In this document: positions 1-10,479 of the stretch, in pieces
How the letters are laid out: the number at the start of each line of letters is the position of its first letter
How positions within the stretch are numbered: the stretch's first letter is position 1
Notes under the pieces: model-generated
What the model was told of the DNA's origin: nothing
The model's database searches: none
The model's input: the letters and a program-made list of their open reading frames with translations, nothing else
Source: Haplomitrium mnioides
Lineage: Eukaryota > Marchantiophyta > Haplomitriopsida > Calobryales
DNA length: 64,000 nt
Assembly: GCA_049999725.1 (NCBI GenBank)
Contig: JBNGIS010013207.1
Coordinates: 62,001 to 126,000 of the forward strand
Direction: 5' to 3'
Made by a program: the position numbers and the translations under genes

Positions 1-2057
1 GGGACTTAGCGGGGGCGTGGCGGGCCCAAGGTGTCCGGGGGCTTTAGTGGAGACGTGGCAGGTGCAGGAGGTCCGAGGGTCTTTGCGGAAATGTGGTAGG
101 CTCAAGGTGTCCGTGGTCTTCTTCAGAACCAGGTCAGTGCGACGGTCAAGCTTCCTCGTTGAAAACGGTGTCGGCCTACGCTCTCTCGGAAATGTGGCGT
201 CCTCACAAGTGTGTGGGAATGTAAGCGGACATGTGGCAACTTGGAGGAGCCCGTTGGATTCCTCGGAACTAGGTCAACGCGATGGTCCGCCTCCCCTATT
301 GAAAACGACGTCGGACAGCGCTACATCGGATTACGTGGCGCTTCGATCGAGCCCACTGGATCCTTCAGGTCAGAGAGGAGTCAACCACGAACTAAGGTCA
401 ACACAATGGTCTGGCTTCCGTGTTGAAAACGACGTCGGACGGCGCAACTTTGGATTACGTGGCGCTTTGTCAGAGTCCGTTGGATCCTTGTGGTCAGAGA
501 GAAGTCAACCACGGACGAAGGTCAGCACAGCGATCCACCTACCATGTTGAGAACGGCGTCGGATGACGGGCACGGAAGAAAGTCAGCCTTGGCCGCGTAG
601 CACCTCAGAGTAGTCCAAGGGATCCTTCAAACTCCCTTGTCCATTGGATTCTTCGAATTGGGATCTACGGTCAACTACAAGACAAGGTTAATGCGCCGGT
701 CCAACTTCCAGGTTGAATGCGGCGTCGAACGGTGGCATTGGAGGAAAAGTCAACAATGGGCTCTGGGTTTTGCAATCTCAGATCTACGGGAGTCTTCGGA
801 CTCGAATCTGCAAGATTCCTTCGGACTCGAATGCGCAAGATTCCTTTGGACTTCTTTTTCCGTGGGATTCTTCGAAATCTTAGTCCGCGAGATTCCTTGG
901 ACTCAACCCCGTGTGATCGTTGTACTTGGGAGCAAACTACTAATATACGGTATATGTGTCACCATATCCGGGTCTGAGCCTAAAGGGAATAACGACCTTT
1001 CTAATGGGAAGGATTCACAATGCCTGAAGGTTGAGGGGTATACATTGTCGAGCTTCGAATTCAATTGGGTTGGTGTGCAAGCAAGCTAGAGATGCGCAAG
1101 CAATCTCGGGACAAGGAAAATGCAACGAGGTATGGCAGAATGGGATCCCAATGAGAATTTATGTGAGGCAAGTGTACTTGCGCAAGGGGCTTGCAGGGTT
1201 GGAGGTGGACTGGAGGAGTGCTAAGAATCATTGGGTGAGGAGCTATAGAGGCTCAAGCGATTCAGGTGAACTCATCCTTGTGGACAGACCTGTGGCGGAG
1301 GTGGATCGATACGAGAGATTTGAAGGGGATCCATTTTGTTGAGAATTCAGAAGAGACTGCCAAGTAGGATCTTGGGGTCGTCTTTGCATTCTATGTGCAA
1401 GAGCATCAACCCAGCGTGCTCGGAGTGTGCTATGGTGTTTTCTTTCAAGTGGAGTTGAGAAGAGGGTAGTTGCGTTAGTGCCTGTGCACTGCGGAGAAGA
1501 CCTATTCAAGGCTAAGAGGTGGAGTGAGCTACCAGCACTCAGGAGGACTGTCTTCTAGGGGTGGAAGTGAAAGAAATCCTCTTCCAAGCTTGAGGAAGTA
1601 AATCCAAGGCTTCTTGCAAGGGAAGTTGAAAAACTATCTGGAGAAGGGTGTGTGTGTTGGGATTGAAAGGAGGATTGATGTGGTGTGTTGAGGAGGAGTC
1701 CGCAGTCGAGGTTAGTCCTAGTGGTCTTGTGAGGCCTCTGATTTTGGTGAAGTGCAATGAATGTGTATGATTATAAATGTGTATGAATGTGTTAGTTAGA
1801 TTTGAATTTTGTTATATGATATAAGAAGCAATTAGGATTAGGCTCAGATAGGCTCCATTTGTTCAAACCCTAGGACAACCCTGTGAAGGAGGAGTCAAGT
1901 CCCTTAACATAATCTTGTGTCCTTGGGTCCTTGCATTCTGTTCATGTACTCTATTTCATTGTGTAAGAAACATTGAAGACTAGAAGTAGGTCGGAATTCT
2001 ATTTGTTGATACCTTTGAGACAACCCTGTTAAAGGGGGGTCAAGTCTCTTGTCATTG
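1..2057 (+). repeat. 5' LTR (LTR1) of element A, truncated at both ends
   Basis: It aligns with the 3' LTR of the same element from 6864 onward. It contains the LTR1 minisatellites: a 38-bp type near 1-110 and a unit of about 123 bp at roughly 230-560. The purine-rich 3' part includes the motif TTATATGATATAAGAAGC near 1813. The 3' terminal 340 bp or so, seen in the other LTR at 8858-9196, are missing. Many short open frames cross the repeats in several phases; they are not treated as genes. Confidence 0.88.
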
Positions 2058-3306
2058 GGGGGCGGCCCAAGCAACCTCGTCACGGAGTGACTCGAATTAT
2101 CAGAGGGATAATCCAAAGTGGTTCTTTCCTAAGCAACAGGACCACGTAAAGAAGCAATTGGAGGATTTGGAAGCACTGGAGGAGGAGCAGGCAGTGGTGG
2201 AGACCTTGAAGGAGCTCCATAAACAACAAGGAGGGATCAAGGAAGGAGGGGTAAAGATCACAAGCCCAAAAGATGGAGCGAAACCCGTCCCATACAACAT
2301 TCATGCAGATGTGCGGGACTACCCTGTTACGACTTTAGTATGCCAATTGATCAAGGACAACCCGCTGTATAGAAGGCAGCTCCGAGAATTGTTGATGGGA
2401 GCCAAGAGGAGGAGAAGCCTGCCCCGAGTGGAAGCTCCAGCAAACCTGCAACTAGTGTTTGAGGACAAGGGGGCCCCTAAGATTGACATTCAGATCGCAT
2501 GGTGCACCCTTTCGTTGGTGCTTGTAGACGGAGGGGCACAAGTGAATATAATGGTGGAGGAGACGGCCCATAAGCTGGGATTGACAAAATTCCAACCTAG
2601 AGCCAGAATCATGAGGTTGACGGATGGATCCCAAGTGAAACCATTGGGCTCACTCCTCCAAGTACCAACCTTCATTGGAGGGAAGGAATTTAAGCTGAAT
2701 TACATGATCATGCGGCCAACCAGGGCGTCTCCATATCGTGTACTAATTGGGAGGCCCTAGCTGTATGGGGCCCGAGTCCTGCATAACTAGGGGAATCTCA
2801 CATTGGTGTTTGGCCCCAAGAAGACAGTAGTACACTACGGACTTGTTCCTCACCTGGGAGAGACCCAAGCAGAAGAGGAATATGATAGTGAGTGGTCCAA
2901 AGAGGAGGAATAGTTGTAATACCACTACTCGGTTCAGATGGTGAGCGAGGCAACAGAGGAGGATCTGTCAGAAGAAGGTACGGTGGATGTAAATCAAATA
3001 GAGATAGAAGAATACATAGGAACATAGCACCATCGGAGGGAATCCACGAAAGATCTTACTGAGGATGAGGACACTAAGGCCGGAAGACAAGAGGGGTCTG
3101 AAGTGTCTCATTGGATGCAGGCGGCAGACATAAGGAAGTTCGAAGAATCTCTCCGAGTGGAAGGGGGGTTGCGATTGACGACCCTGATGCAAGAGGAAGG
3201 GGTGCAATGGAGAAATGAGATGGGGGCAGTGAGGGAGCTCCAATACAAGCAAGTGGTAGTCCAAGAGGGAGAGGCATTCCACATCAGATCTGAATTGCCC
3301 AGATAA
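2058..3306 (+). pseudogene. Gag-protease linker, aspartic protease and protease-RT linker (element A)
   Basis: The frame opens with a serine-rich, then basic and coiled linker (Q-A-T-S-S-R-S-D-S), equivalent to the linker of element H near 48.1 kb. The retropepsin follows. Its active site is D-G-G-A at 2527-2538, preceded by two hydrophobic residues as in plant gypsy proteases. The frame then hits TAG at 2758-2760, where related copies have Trp in R-P-W-L-Y-G. A second TAG at 2788-2790 also replaces a conserved Trp. The acidic linker after it has more stops, including TAA near 3304. In a live element this domain would cut the Gag-Pol polyprotein. Here it is dead. Confidence 0.85.
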
Positions 3307-4053
3307 TCGGAGCAAGCCATCACCCAGCTCCTAAGTAACTTCAGTGATGTCTTTGCTTGGAGTCACGTAGATTTGAAGATAGTCCCGAGGGAATTGAGGG
3401 AACACCGGATTGACTTAGAGTTCACAACAATCTCAATAAGATAGCGACAATACAGGATGAACCCCTGCTTCTCCCTATTGGTGAAAGAGGAAATTGACAA
3501 GCTGTTGGAGGTAGACTTCATCTACCCGGTCCTCAACAGTGAATAGGTGTCCCTACTTGTGATGGCGACTAAGAAAGTGGGGCAAGACGGTGAAAGGAAA
3601 ATCTGAGTGTGCCAAGATTTTTGGAAGCTCAATGAGGCCACGAAAAAGGACCACTATCCATTGCCTTTCACGGATGGGGTGTTGGATTTGGTGGCAGGGC
3701 AAGAGGTGTATAGCTTTATGGACGAGTACTCCAGGTATAACCAGATTTGGATCACAAAGAAGGATCAGCTCAAAACAGCATTCACCACAGAATGGGGGGT
3801 GTTTGCCTTCCGAAGAATGCCATTCGGATTCTGCAATGCACCGGGGACCTTCCAAAGAATGATGATGAACATCTTCCATGATTATTTGAGGAAATTCTTG
3901 GAGATCTTCATCGACGATTTTGTGGTGTATAGGAAGCTGGAGGATTACGAGCGGATGTGAGTCTCACCCTCCAACGACGCAGAGAGACAGGGCTGAGATT
4001 GCACCCGAGCAAATGTACTCCTAGGACACTGGATTTCCAATTGGTGCATCAAA
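3307..4053 (+). pseudogene. Reverse transcriptase remnant (element A)
   Basis: The RT is recognisable by the primer-grip-side segment K-K-D-H-Y-P-L-P-F, the palm segment R-R-M-P-F-G-F-C-N-A-P, and the catalytic F-I-D-D at 3907-3918 (gypsy enzymes usually have [FY][VI]DD). Both catalytic aspartates remain. The N-terminal part is split by TAG at 3544-3546 (a conserved Trp in S-E-W-V-S) and by TGA near 3604. The frame ends at 3960 and is shifted before RNase H. The family copies element RNA into DNA in cytoplasmic particles; this copy cannot. Confidence 0.88.
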
Positions 4054-4733
4054 GTGGATCAGGATAAGATCGCCATCTGGATGAAGGTCTCATTTCCCAC
4101 CAACTTGAAGGAGGTACAAGGCTTCTTGGGGTGCGTGGGATACTACAAAAGGTTTATTGACCAATTTGCCTCAGTGGCTCTACCTCTCACCCAGATGACA
4201 GAAGGGGGTAGCACCTTTGAAGCCACCCCCAAAAGGCTGACAAGCTTCATGGAATTGAAGAGGCGATTAGCAAGTGTCCCTGCTCAAGTGACTCCCAGCT
4301 GGAGGAGAGATTTTCACGTGTGATTGATGTGTCCGGTTTCAGCATCGAAGCATTGTTGAGCCAGATTGATGAGAGGGGCAGGGATCATCCAATCTATTTT
4401 GCCAGAAGGCTACTGACCCCCGTGGAGAAGAATTACTCTCCTACGGATTGCAAAGCTTTGAGAATTATTCATGCCTTGAAGAAATTCAGGCACTACTTGT
4501 TGCATTACAAGGTGATCTTCCACACTGATCACAATGCACTCAAGTACATGGTGAACAAACTGGATGTGACCGGTCGGATTGCGAGGTGGGCGTTTCTTCT
4601 GCAGAAGTTCAACTTTGAAGTGAGGATCAAACCTGGGAGGAAGCACAGCAATGTCGACTTCTTCTCCAAAATTGTTGGGCCAATCAATCAGAAGGAGGTG
4701 AGCGATGCATTTCCGGATGAGGACCTGTTCTAG
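4054..4733 (+). pseudogene. RT connection and RNase H remnant (element A)
   Basis: The segment begins with the conserved F-P-T-N-L-K-E-V-Q-G-F-L-G stretch between RT and RNase H. It continues into an RNase H with the typical I-D-V-S-G-F start, H-P-I-Y-F-A-R-R, and H-T-D-H-N-A-L-K-Y. The reading frame breaks at 4320: a base present in related copies is missing, which moves the RNase H core by one frame. The domain would remove the RNA strand during reverse transcription. The usual position of the acidic residue after K-N-Y-S reads T-D-C-K here, which is unusual but shared in part by other copies. Confidence 0.83.
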
Positions 4734-6061
4734 GTGAAAGCTTGAAGGGCCATGGACTATGGTCCAATAACAGAATTCTCTAGTTCAGCTCAAATCCTAA
4801 AGGGTAGTATTAGAGAGTAAGCTACCGTGTTCCTCAGAAAGATGAAGCCATATCTGTTGATCAAGGGAGTGTTGCACAAGAGAGGGTGCGATGGGATGAT
4901 CAAGCGGTGCTCGGAGCGGGATCAATCCATGGTGGTAATGAGGGCCTTGCACGGAGAGGAGGTGGGGGCCATTTTGCAGCGGACGCCACCATCAGGAAGA
5001 TTTTGGATGCAAGGTACTGGTGACCCACTCTACACAAAGATGTGCACTTCTGGGTGAAAAAGTGCGATGCATGCCAAAGGACGGGGAGGCCAACATCTAA
5101 TCAACATCATCCCTTAGTCCCCATTATCACCATGGCATCTTTTGAAAAGTGGGGAATTGATTTCATCGTCCCAATTGCACCTTCCACTCGCAGGGGCAAC
5201 AGATACATCTTGCTGGCTACGGATTATGCAATGAAGTGGTTGGAAGCTAGAGCCACTTGGAAGGATGATGCCAAGATAGTGGCTGCCTTCCTGTATGAAC
5301 AGATGTTCTACAGATTTGGGCCTTCATTGGAGATAGTGAGTGATCAAGGTACCCATTTCATCAATCAGGTAATCCGGGACCTGACTACCAGATACTTGGT
5401 CAAACACCGCCGCACCACAACCTATCATCCCACAGATAATGGGCTAACCGAAAGGGCAAACAGGATAATGGGTATGATCCTCAGCAAGACGGTGGCAGCC
5501 AACAAGGCAATTTGGGATCTCAAGTTGCTCATTGCAACCTATTCCTATAATCTGGCTTACAAGACCACAACTGGCCTTTGCCCCTATTTCTTGGTTTTTG
5601 GACAGCACACTCTAGTGTCAGTGGAGTATGAAGTACCCACCATACAACTGTTGGAGGAGAAAAGGATGACAAAGGATCAGAGCAGGAGGGAGAGACTATT
5701 TCAGCTAGAGAGCTTGGAGGAAACTAGAGAGCAAGCCCAAGGAAGATTGGAGCACCAACAGTAATTGTGGAAGCAATAGCACGATAAGACCCTGAAACTG
5801 ACCAACCTCTGGGAGGGGAACTTGGTGCTACTGTATGACAACAGATTTGTGCACTTCCTTGGGAAATTACACACCAGATGGATGGGTCCCTTTGTGTTAA
5901 AGAAACTACACCGGAATGGGTCAGCAGAATTGGAGATATTGGAGGGTCACAAGTTCGCCAATAGAGTGCATTTCGACCGTCTCAAGAGGTATTTAAACCA
6001 GGAAGAGGAAGGATGGGGAAAAAGGGTGATCCAATCAGAGATTGCAATGAGCGGGATGTAA
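4734..6061 (+). pseudogene. Integrase remnant (element A)
   Basis: The N-terminal zinc-binding region (4827-5100) retains C-D-A-C but is frame-shifted near 5040. The catalytic core is one open frame, 5042-5764. It has G-I-D-F (Asp codon 5159-5161), S-D-Q-G (Asp codon 5342-5344) and the Glu codon 5450-5452 in L-T-E-R-A-N, giving exact D-35-E spacing. After a TAA at 5762 the C-terminal part (5822-6061) shows W-M-G-P-F-V-L, a GPF-type module, and ends without a chromodomain. This is the best preserved integrase core in the window. The family inserts element DNA into chromosomes. Confidence 0.9.
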
Positions 6062-6217
6062 GTATGTGTGCAGGTATGTTAGGTGCGTGAGTGTGTGTGG
6101 GTGTTTGAGAAATTGCACTTCAGCAACCTTGGAGTAGCCAGGAAGTCACCACTACGGAGGAGGCAACCAGTGGAACCGATGAACGAGGAAGGGTGTTCGC
6201 GAGGTCGCTTCACACTT

Positions 6218-6227
6218 GAAGGGAGAG
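6218..6227 (+). promoter_or_regulatory. Polypurine tract of element A
   Basis: The purine run GAAGGGAGAG lies three bases before the 3' LTR start (TGTCAGCC at 6231). It is preceded by the box CGCTTCACACTT, which recurs before the LTRs of elements D, E1, G and H. PPTs prime plus-strand DNA synthesis. Confidence 0.85.
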
Positions 6228-6230
6228 TTA

Positions 6231-9196
6231 TGTCAGCCAGTGACATGGAGCACTAAGGAAGAATTCAAAAAATCAGAAGTACCATTGGCACCATTTCCCT
6301 CTTGTAAGTATTAAAGTACCTCGGAAGTAGCGGATCGACTCCAATCAGTGAGTACAAACGGATTGCCAGGATCCAAGGAGTGGAACGGGATGGTTTTGAA
6401 AGGAGAGAGGGGAGTTGTGGTAGCCAACGAGTGTGGGGCACCACTAAATTTCGGCGAAAGCAGAAGAAAACCTGTAAGTATCATCGTATGCAAGATTCGA
6501 GGCTCTAGCAGGAGAAAGGGAGGGCGACCTCGGAAGTGAGGAAGGAGCGGGGGCCAAAGGAGGAGGATCGAAGCTATGAGCGGAGATCCTAGAGCGCTCA
6601 AGAGTGATGGAGACCGCATAGCAAGTTCCTAGATGCGGGCACGAGAAGTGGAGATCAGGAAGAGAAAGGAAGGGTCAGAGCCTTCGTGAGCAGCAACCAG
6701 GCCAAGGATCGGAGGACGCCCTAATCCCTTAGGTACTAAGCGGGTTCTACTGGGGTCTGCAACCCCTTCCTTCAGTGTCTGCAATTCCTTGCGGAAACGT
6801 GGCGTCTTCGTAGGGCTCCGAAAGATTCAATAGAAACATTGCATCCTCAGGGTGTCCGTGGGACTTAGCGAGGGCATGGCGGGCCTAGGGTTTCGAGGGC
6901 TTCAACGGAGACATGGTAGGTGCAGGAGGTCTGCGGGACTTTGCGGAAACGTGGCAGGCTCAGGCTGTCCACCGTCTTCTTCGGAACCTGGTCAGCGTGC
7001 CGGTCAAGCTTCCACGTTGAGAACGGTGTCCGACGCCGCTACATTGGATTACATAGCGCTTTGACTAAACCTGTTGGATCCTTCGGGTCAGAGAGGAGTT
7101 AGCCACGGACAAAGGTCAGCGCAACGGTTTGCCTTCCATGTTGGAAACGGCGTTGGACGGCACTGCTTTGGATTACGTGGCGCTTCGTCAAAGCCTGTTG
7201 GGTCCTTCGGGTCAGAGAGAAGTCAACCACGGACGGAGGTCAGCGCGGCAGTCCACCTTCCTTGTTGAAAATGGCGTCGGACGGTGGGCACAGAAGAAAG
7301 TCAACCTTGGACACGTGGCACTTCGAAGTAGTCCGAGGGATCATTTGGACTCTTGTGTCCGTTGGATTCTTCGGATTGGGATCTGCGCTCAACTACGGGA
7401 CAATGTAAATGTGCCGGTCCAACTTCCAGGTTGAATGTGGCAGCAAACGATGGCAACGAAGGAAAAGTCAACAATAGACTCTGGGTTGCGCTGGGTTCTG
7501 CAGACTTGAATCTGCGAGAATCTTCAGACTCGAATCTACGAGATACCTTCGGACTCTTTCTTCGCAGGATTCTTCGGAACTCTCTTCCAGTGGGTTCTGC
7601 AGACTCGGATCAGAGGGAATATTTGGACTCAAATTTGCAAGATTCCTTGATACTCCTTTTCCGCAGGATTCTTTGGAATCTTAGTCTGCGAGATTCCTCA
7701 GACTCAACCTCGTGTGACCACGTAATTGGAAGCAAACTGCTAATAGACCGAACATGTGTCGTTACGTCCAGGTCCAAACCTAAAGGGAATAACGACCTTT
7801 CTAACGGGAAGGATTCACGATGGCAGAAGCTTGAGGGGTATACATTGTCGGGCTTCGAATTCAATCCGGTTGGTGTGCAAGCAAGCTAGAGACACGCAAG
7901 CAATCTTGGGACAAGGAAAACACAATGAAGTAAGGCAGAAGGGGATTTCAGTAAGAATTTATGTGAGGCGAGTGTACTTGCACAGGGGGATAGCAGGGGT
8001 GGAGGTGGACTAGAGAGGTGTCAAGAATCGTTGGGTGAGGAGCTCTAGAGGCTAGGCTGATCCTGGTGAACTCAACCCTGCGAGTAGACCTGTGGTGGAG
8101 GTGGATCAATACGAGAGATTTGTAGGGGATCCATTTTGTTGAGAATTCGGAAGAGACTGCCAAGTGGGATCTTGGGGTCGTCTTTGCATTCCATGTGCAG
8201 GAGCATCAACCCAAAGTGCTCGGAGTGTGCTCTGGTGTTATCTTTCAAGTGGAGTTGAGAAGAGGGTAGCTGCGTTAGTGCCTGTGCACTGTGGAGAAGA
8301 CTTGTTCGAGGCTTAGAGGTGGAGTGAGCTATTAGCAGTCGAGAGGACTGTCTTCCAGGAGTGGAAGTGAAAGAAATCCTTTATCCAAGCCTAAGGAAGT
8401 AAATCTAGGGTTTCTCGCAAGGGAAGTTGAAAACTATTTGGAGAAGGGGGTGTGTGTGTGGGGATTGAAAAGAGGATTGATGTGGTGAGTTGAGGAGGAG
8501 TCTGCTGGAGAGGTCAGTCCCAATGGTCCTGTGAGGCCTCTTATTTTGGTGAAGTGCAATGAGTGTGTATGGTTGTAAATGTGTATGAATGTGTTAGTTA
8601 GATTTGAATTGTGTTATATGATATAAGAAGCAATTAGGATTAGGCTGAGATAGGTTCCATTTGTTCAGACCAAGAGACAACCATGTGAAGGGTGAGTCAA
8701 GTCCCTTAACATAATCTTGTGACCCTGGGTCCTTGCATTTTGTTCTTGTACTCTGTTTCATTGTGTAAGAAACATTGAAGACTAGAAGTAGGTAGGAATT
8801 CTATTTGTTGAGACCTTGAGACAACCCTGTGAAGGGGGGTCAAGTCTCTTGTCATTGCTCTGTGACACAGGGGTCATTCCACTTTGCTCTTGAAGTGTAA
8901 ACAAGGTGGCTGGGTCTAGATTTAGGACCCCTGAATTACATTGAAGATTTCCACAGAGCTACTTGGGGTTGTGTGTATGCATGTTCTGGCATTGTGGGTG
9001 AATGAGCAGTTGGGCTGATGCTGTGGATGTTGAGGTGAGGAAAGGGCTGGTAAGGTGAAGAGAGATCCCTTAAAGCCTCAAAGTGATAATTGGACAGGGG
9101 CCATCTCACCAAAGAACCTTAATCCCCTGCTTTTTGTCCTCCCCTTCCTTCCGAGTGGCACATATAAAGGTTAAGGCGTGAAGGAGGGGAGTGACA
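6231..9196 (+). repeat. 3' LTR (LTR1) of element A, complete
   Basis: The LTR starts TGTCAGCCAGTGACATGG directly after the PPT and ends GGGAGTGACA. At 2966 bp it is the clearest full LTR1. It holds minisatellite blocks: a 38-bp type near 6800-6960, a unit of about 124 bp at 7071 and 7195, and a 24-bp type near 7500-7700. A TATA-like TGTTATATGATATAAG lies near 8612, which places a very long U3 upstream. The 5 bases after the LTR (TGGGG, 9197-9201) should be its target duplication; the partner is outside the window. Confidence 0.88.
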
Positions 9197-10467
9197 TGGG
9201 GTTTCAAGATAGCAAGGGAATTCACCAAAGTAGAAGGCCTTGACTACAATGAAATATTTTCTAGATGTAGGCAACGGTTACCTCTATCAGATGCCTGTTG
9301 GCACTCGCAGCAAAGCATAGTTGGGAAGATGGGAAGCAAAATAGATGAATGTCAAGACAAGAGATGTTGATAAAGAAATCGTCATGAAGCAGCTAGAAGA
9401 TGCAGCTCATGAACATAACAGTAGATCGATGTCAAGACAGTTGATGTTGATAAAGAAACCTTCATGAAGCAGCCAAAAGATGCAGCTCAAGATGATGCAA
9501 TCTATCTATTGAAGGACATTTATGGACTGTAGCAAGGATCCAAAGCCTTCTCAAAGAATGGATCAAACATTTGCAGAGTAAAGGCTACCATAGAGGGAGA
9601 TGAGTGTGTCTACATCAGGACAAGAGAAAGAAGTCTCTTAGTTAAGTCTTTGAGATGATGGCTTAGGGAAGTGCAGTACCTATTGGGTTTACATGTGACC
9701 AGAGACAGAGAGGCTAGGACAACAAGCCTGAACCAGTCCCAACATGTGAAGAAGGTGATTTCCAAGTTTGGCATAGAGGACTGCAAATCTGGTGAAAGAA
9801 AAATAGAGAAAGCTCTGAAGCTCACAAAGGAGATGAACTCACAAAAGGGACATGATTAGGCTACCAAAGCACTCCAGGGAGTCTGATGCACTACAAGGTA
9901 TGCACAAGACCAGATTTGGCCCATGCTATTGGAATACTATGCAAATCCATAATTAGTCCAAGTTACTCATATTGGATAGCCAGCAACCAATTTTTGAGGT
10001 CTTTGTAGGGGACTAAGACTGCAAAGTTAACATGCAGTAAGTATGGGGATCCAACCTTAGTTGGAAATGCAAGAAGCAGATTGGGCACAAACCCAAGTGA
10101 TAGATCATCCCCATTTGCATACACTTTTATTTTGTATGGAGGAGCACTAAGTTGGTCCAGATAAAAGAAAACTTCCATTGAGGCTGAGTACATGGCCCCC
10201 CACACATACAACCAGGGTGGTCATCTGAATTAGAAGGCTTCTAGAAGAGGTTGGCCACAAGTAGAGTGGACCAACTACAATTCATGAGGACAACATGGGC
10301 AGCATTTATCTATGCAAGAAACCATTTCATCCGCCAGAAGACTAAGGCAGAGATTGATGTGGAATTCATTGCTACATAGGATATGGCTGCAGATGCTCTC
10401 ACTAAGGCTTTGGCTAGGCCTCAACATTTGAAATGTGTACACCTCTTGGGATTGTACCTTGGATAGT
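9197..10467 (+). pseudogene. Ty1/Copia pol remnant (RT and RNase H)
   Basis: Translation in shifting frames gives Copia-type RT motifs: R-E-F-T-K-V-E-G-L-D-Y-N-E-I-F-S at about 9215-9262, then an M-D-V-K-T region, then Q-Y-L-L-G-L-H-V-T-R-D (9673-9705). RNase H follows with T-R-P-D-L-A-H-A-I and S-I-E-A-E-Y. The domain ends in M-A-A-D-A-L-T-K-A-L (about 10382-10411). Stops and frameshifts are frequent. An 82-bp step duplication (9349-9413 repeated at 9431-9495) copies the M-D-V-K-T region. The coding sequence starts abruptly at the end of A's LTR, so its upstream half should lie left of A, outside the window. Confidence 0.85.
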
Positions 10468-10479
10468 CATGAGTGGGAG

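Larger units (their letters stand above)
1..9196 (+). mobile_element. Ty3/gypsy element A (LTR1), gag-less, 5' end outside window
   Basis: Bases 1-2057 match 6864-8857 in order and orientation, so they are the two LTRs of one element. The 5' LTR is cut off by the window start at about LTR position 634. Between them lie protease, RT, RNase H and integrase remains, all on the plus strand. The 5' LTR end, the PBS and nearly all of gag are missing: the LTR stops at 2057 and the sequence continues directly in the Gag-protease linker. The 3' LTR ends at GTGACA (9196). The next base is inside Copia coding sequence, so A appears to have inserted into a Copia element. Confidence 0.9.

Noticed and set aside
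17-1089. Several overlapping open frames of 70-177 codons in the LTR of A
   Set aside because: They run through minisatellite units in more than one phase, have no domain, and recur in all LTR1 copies on both strands. They reflect stop-poor repeats.
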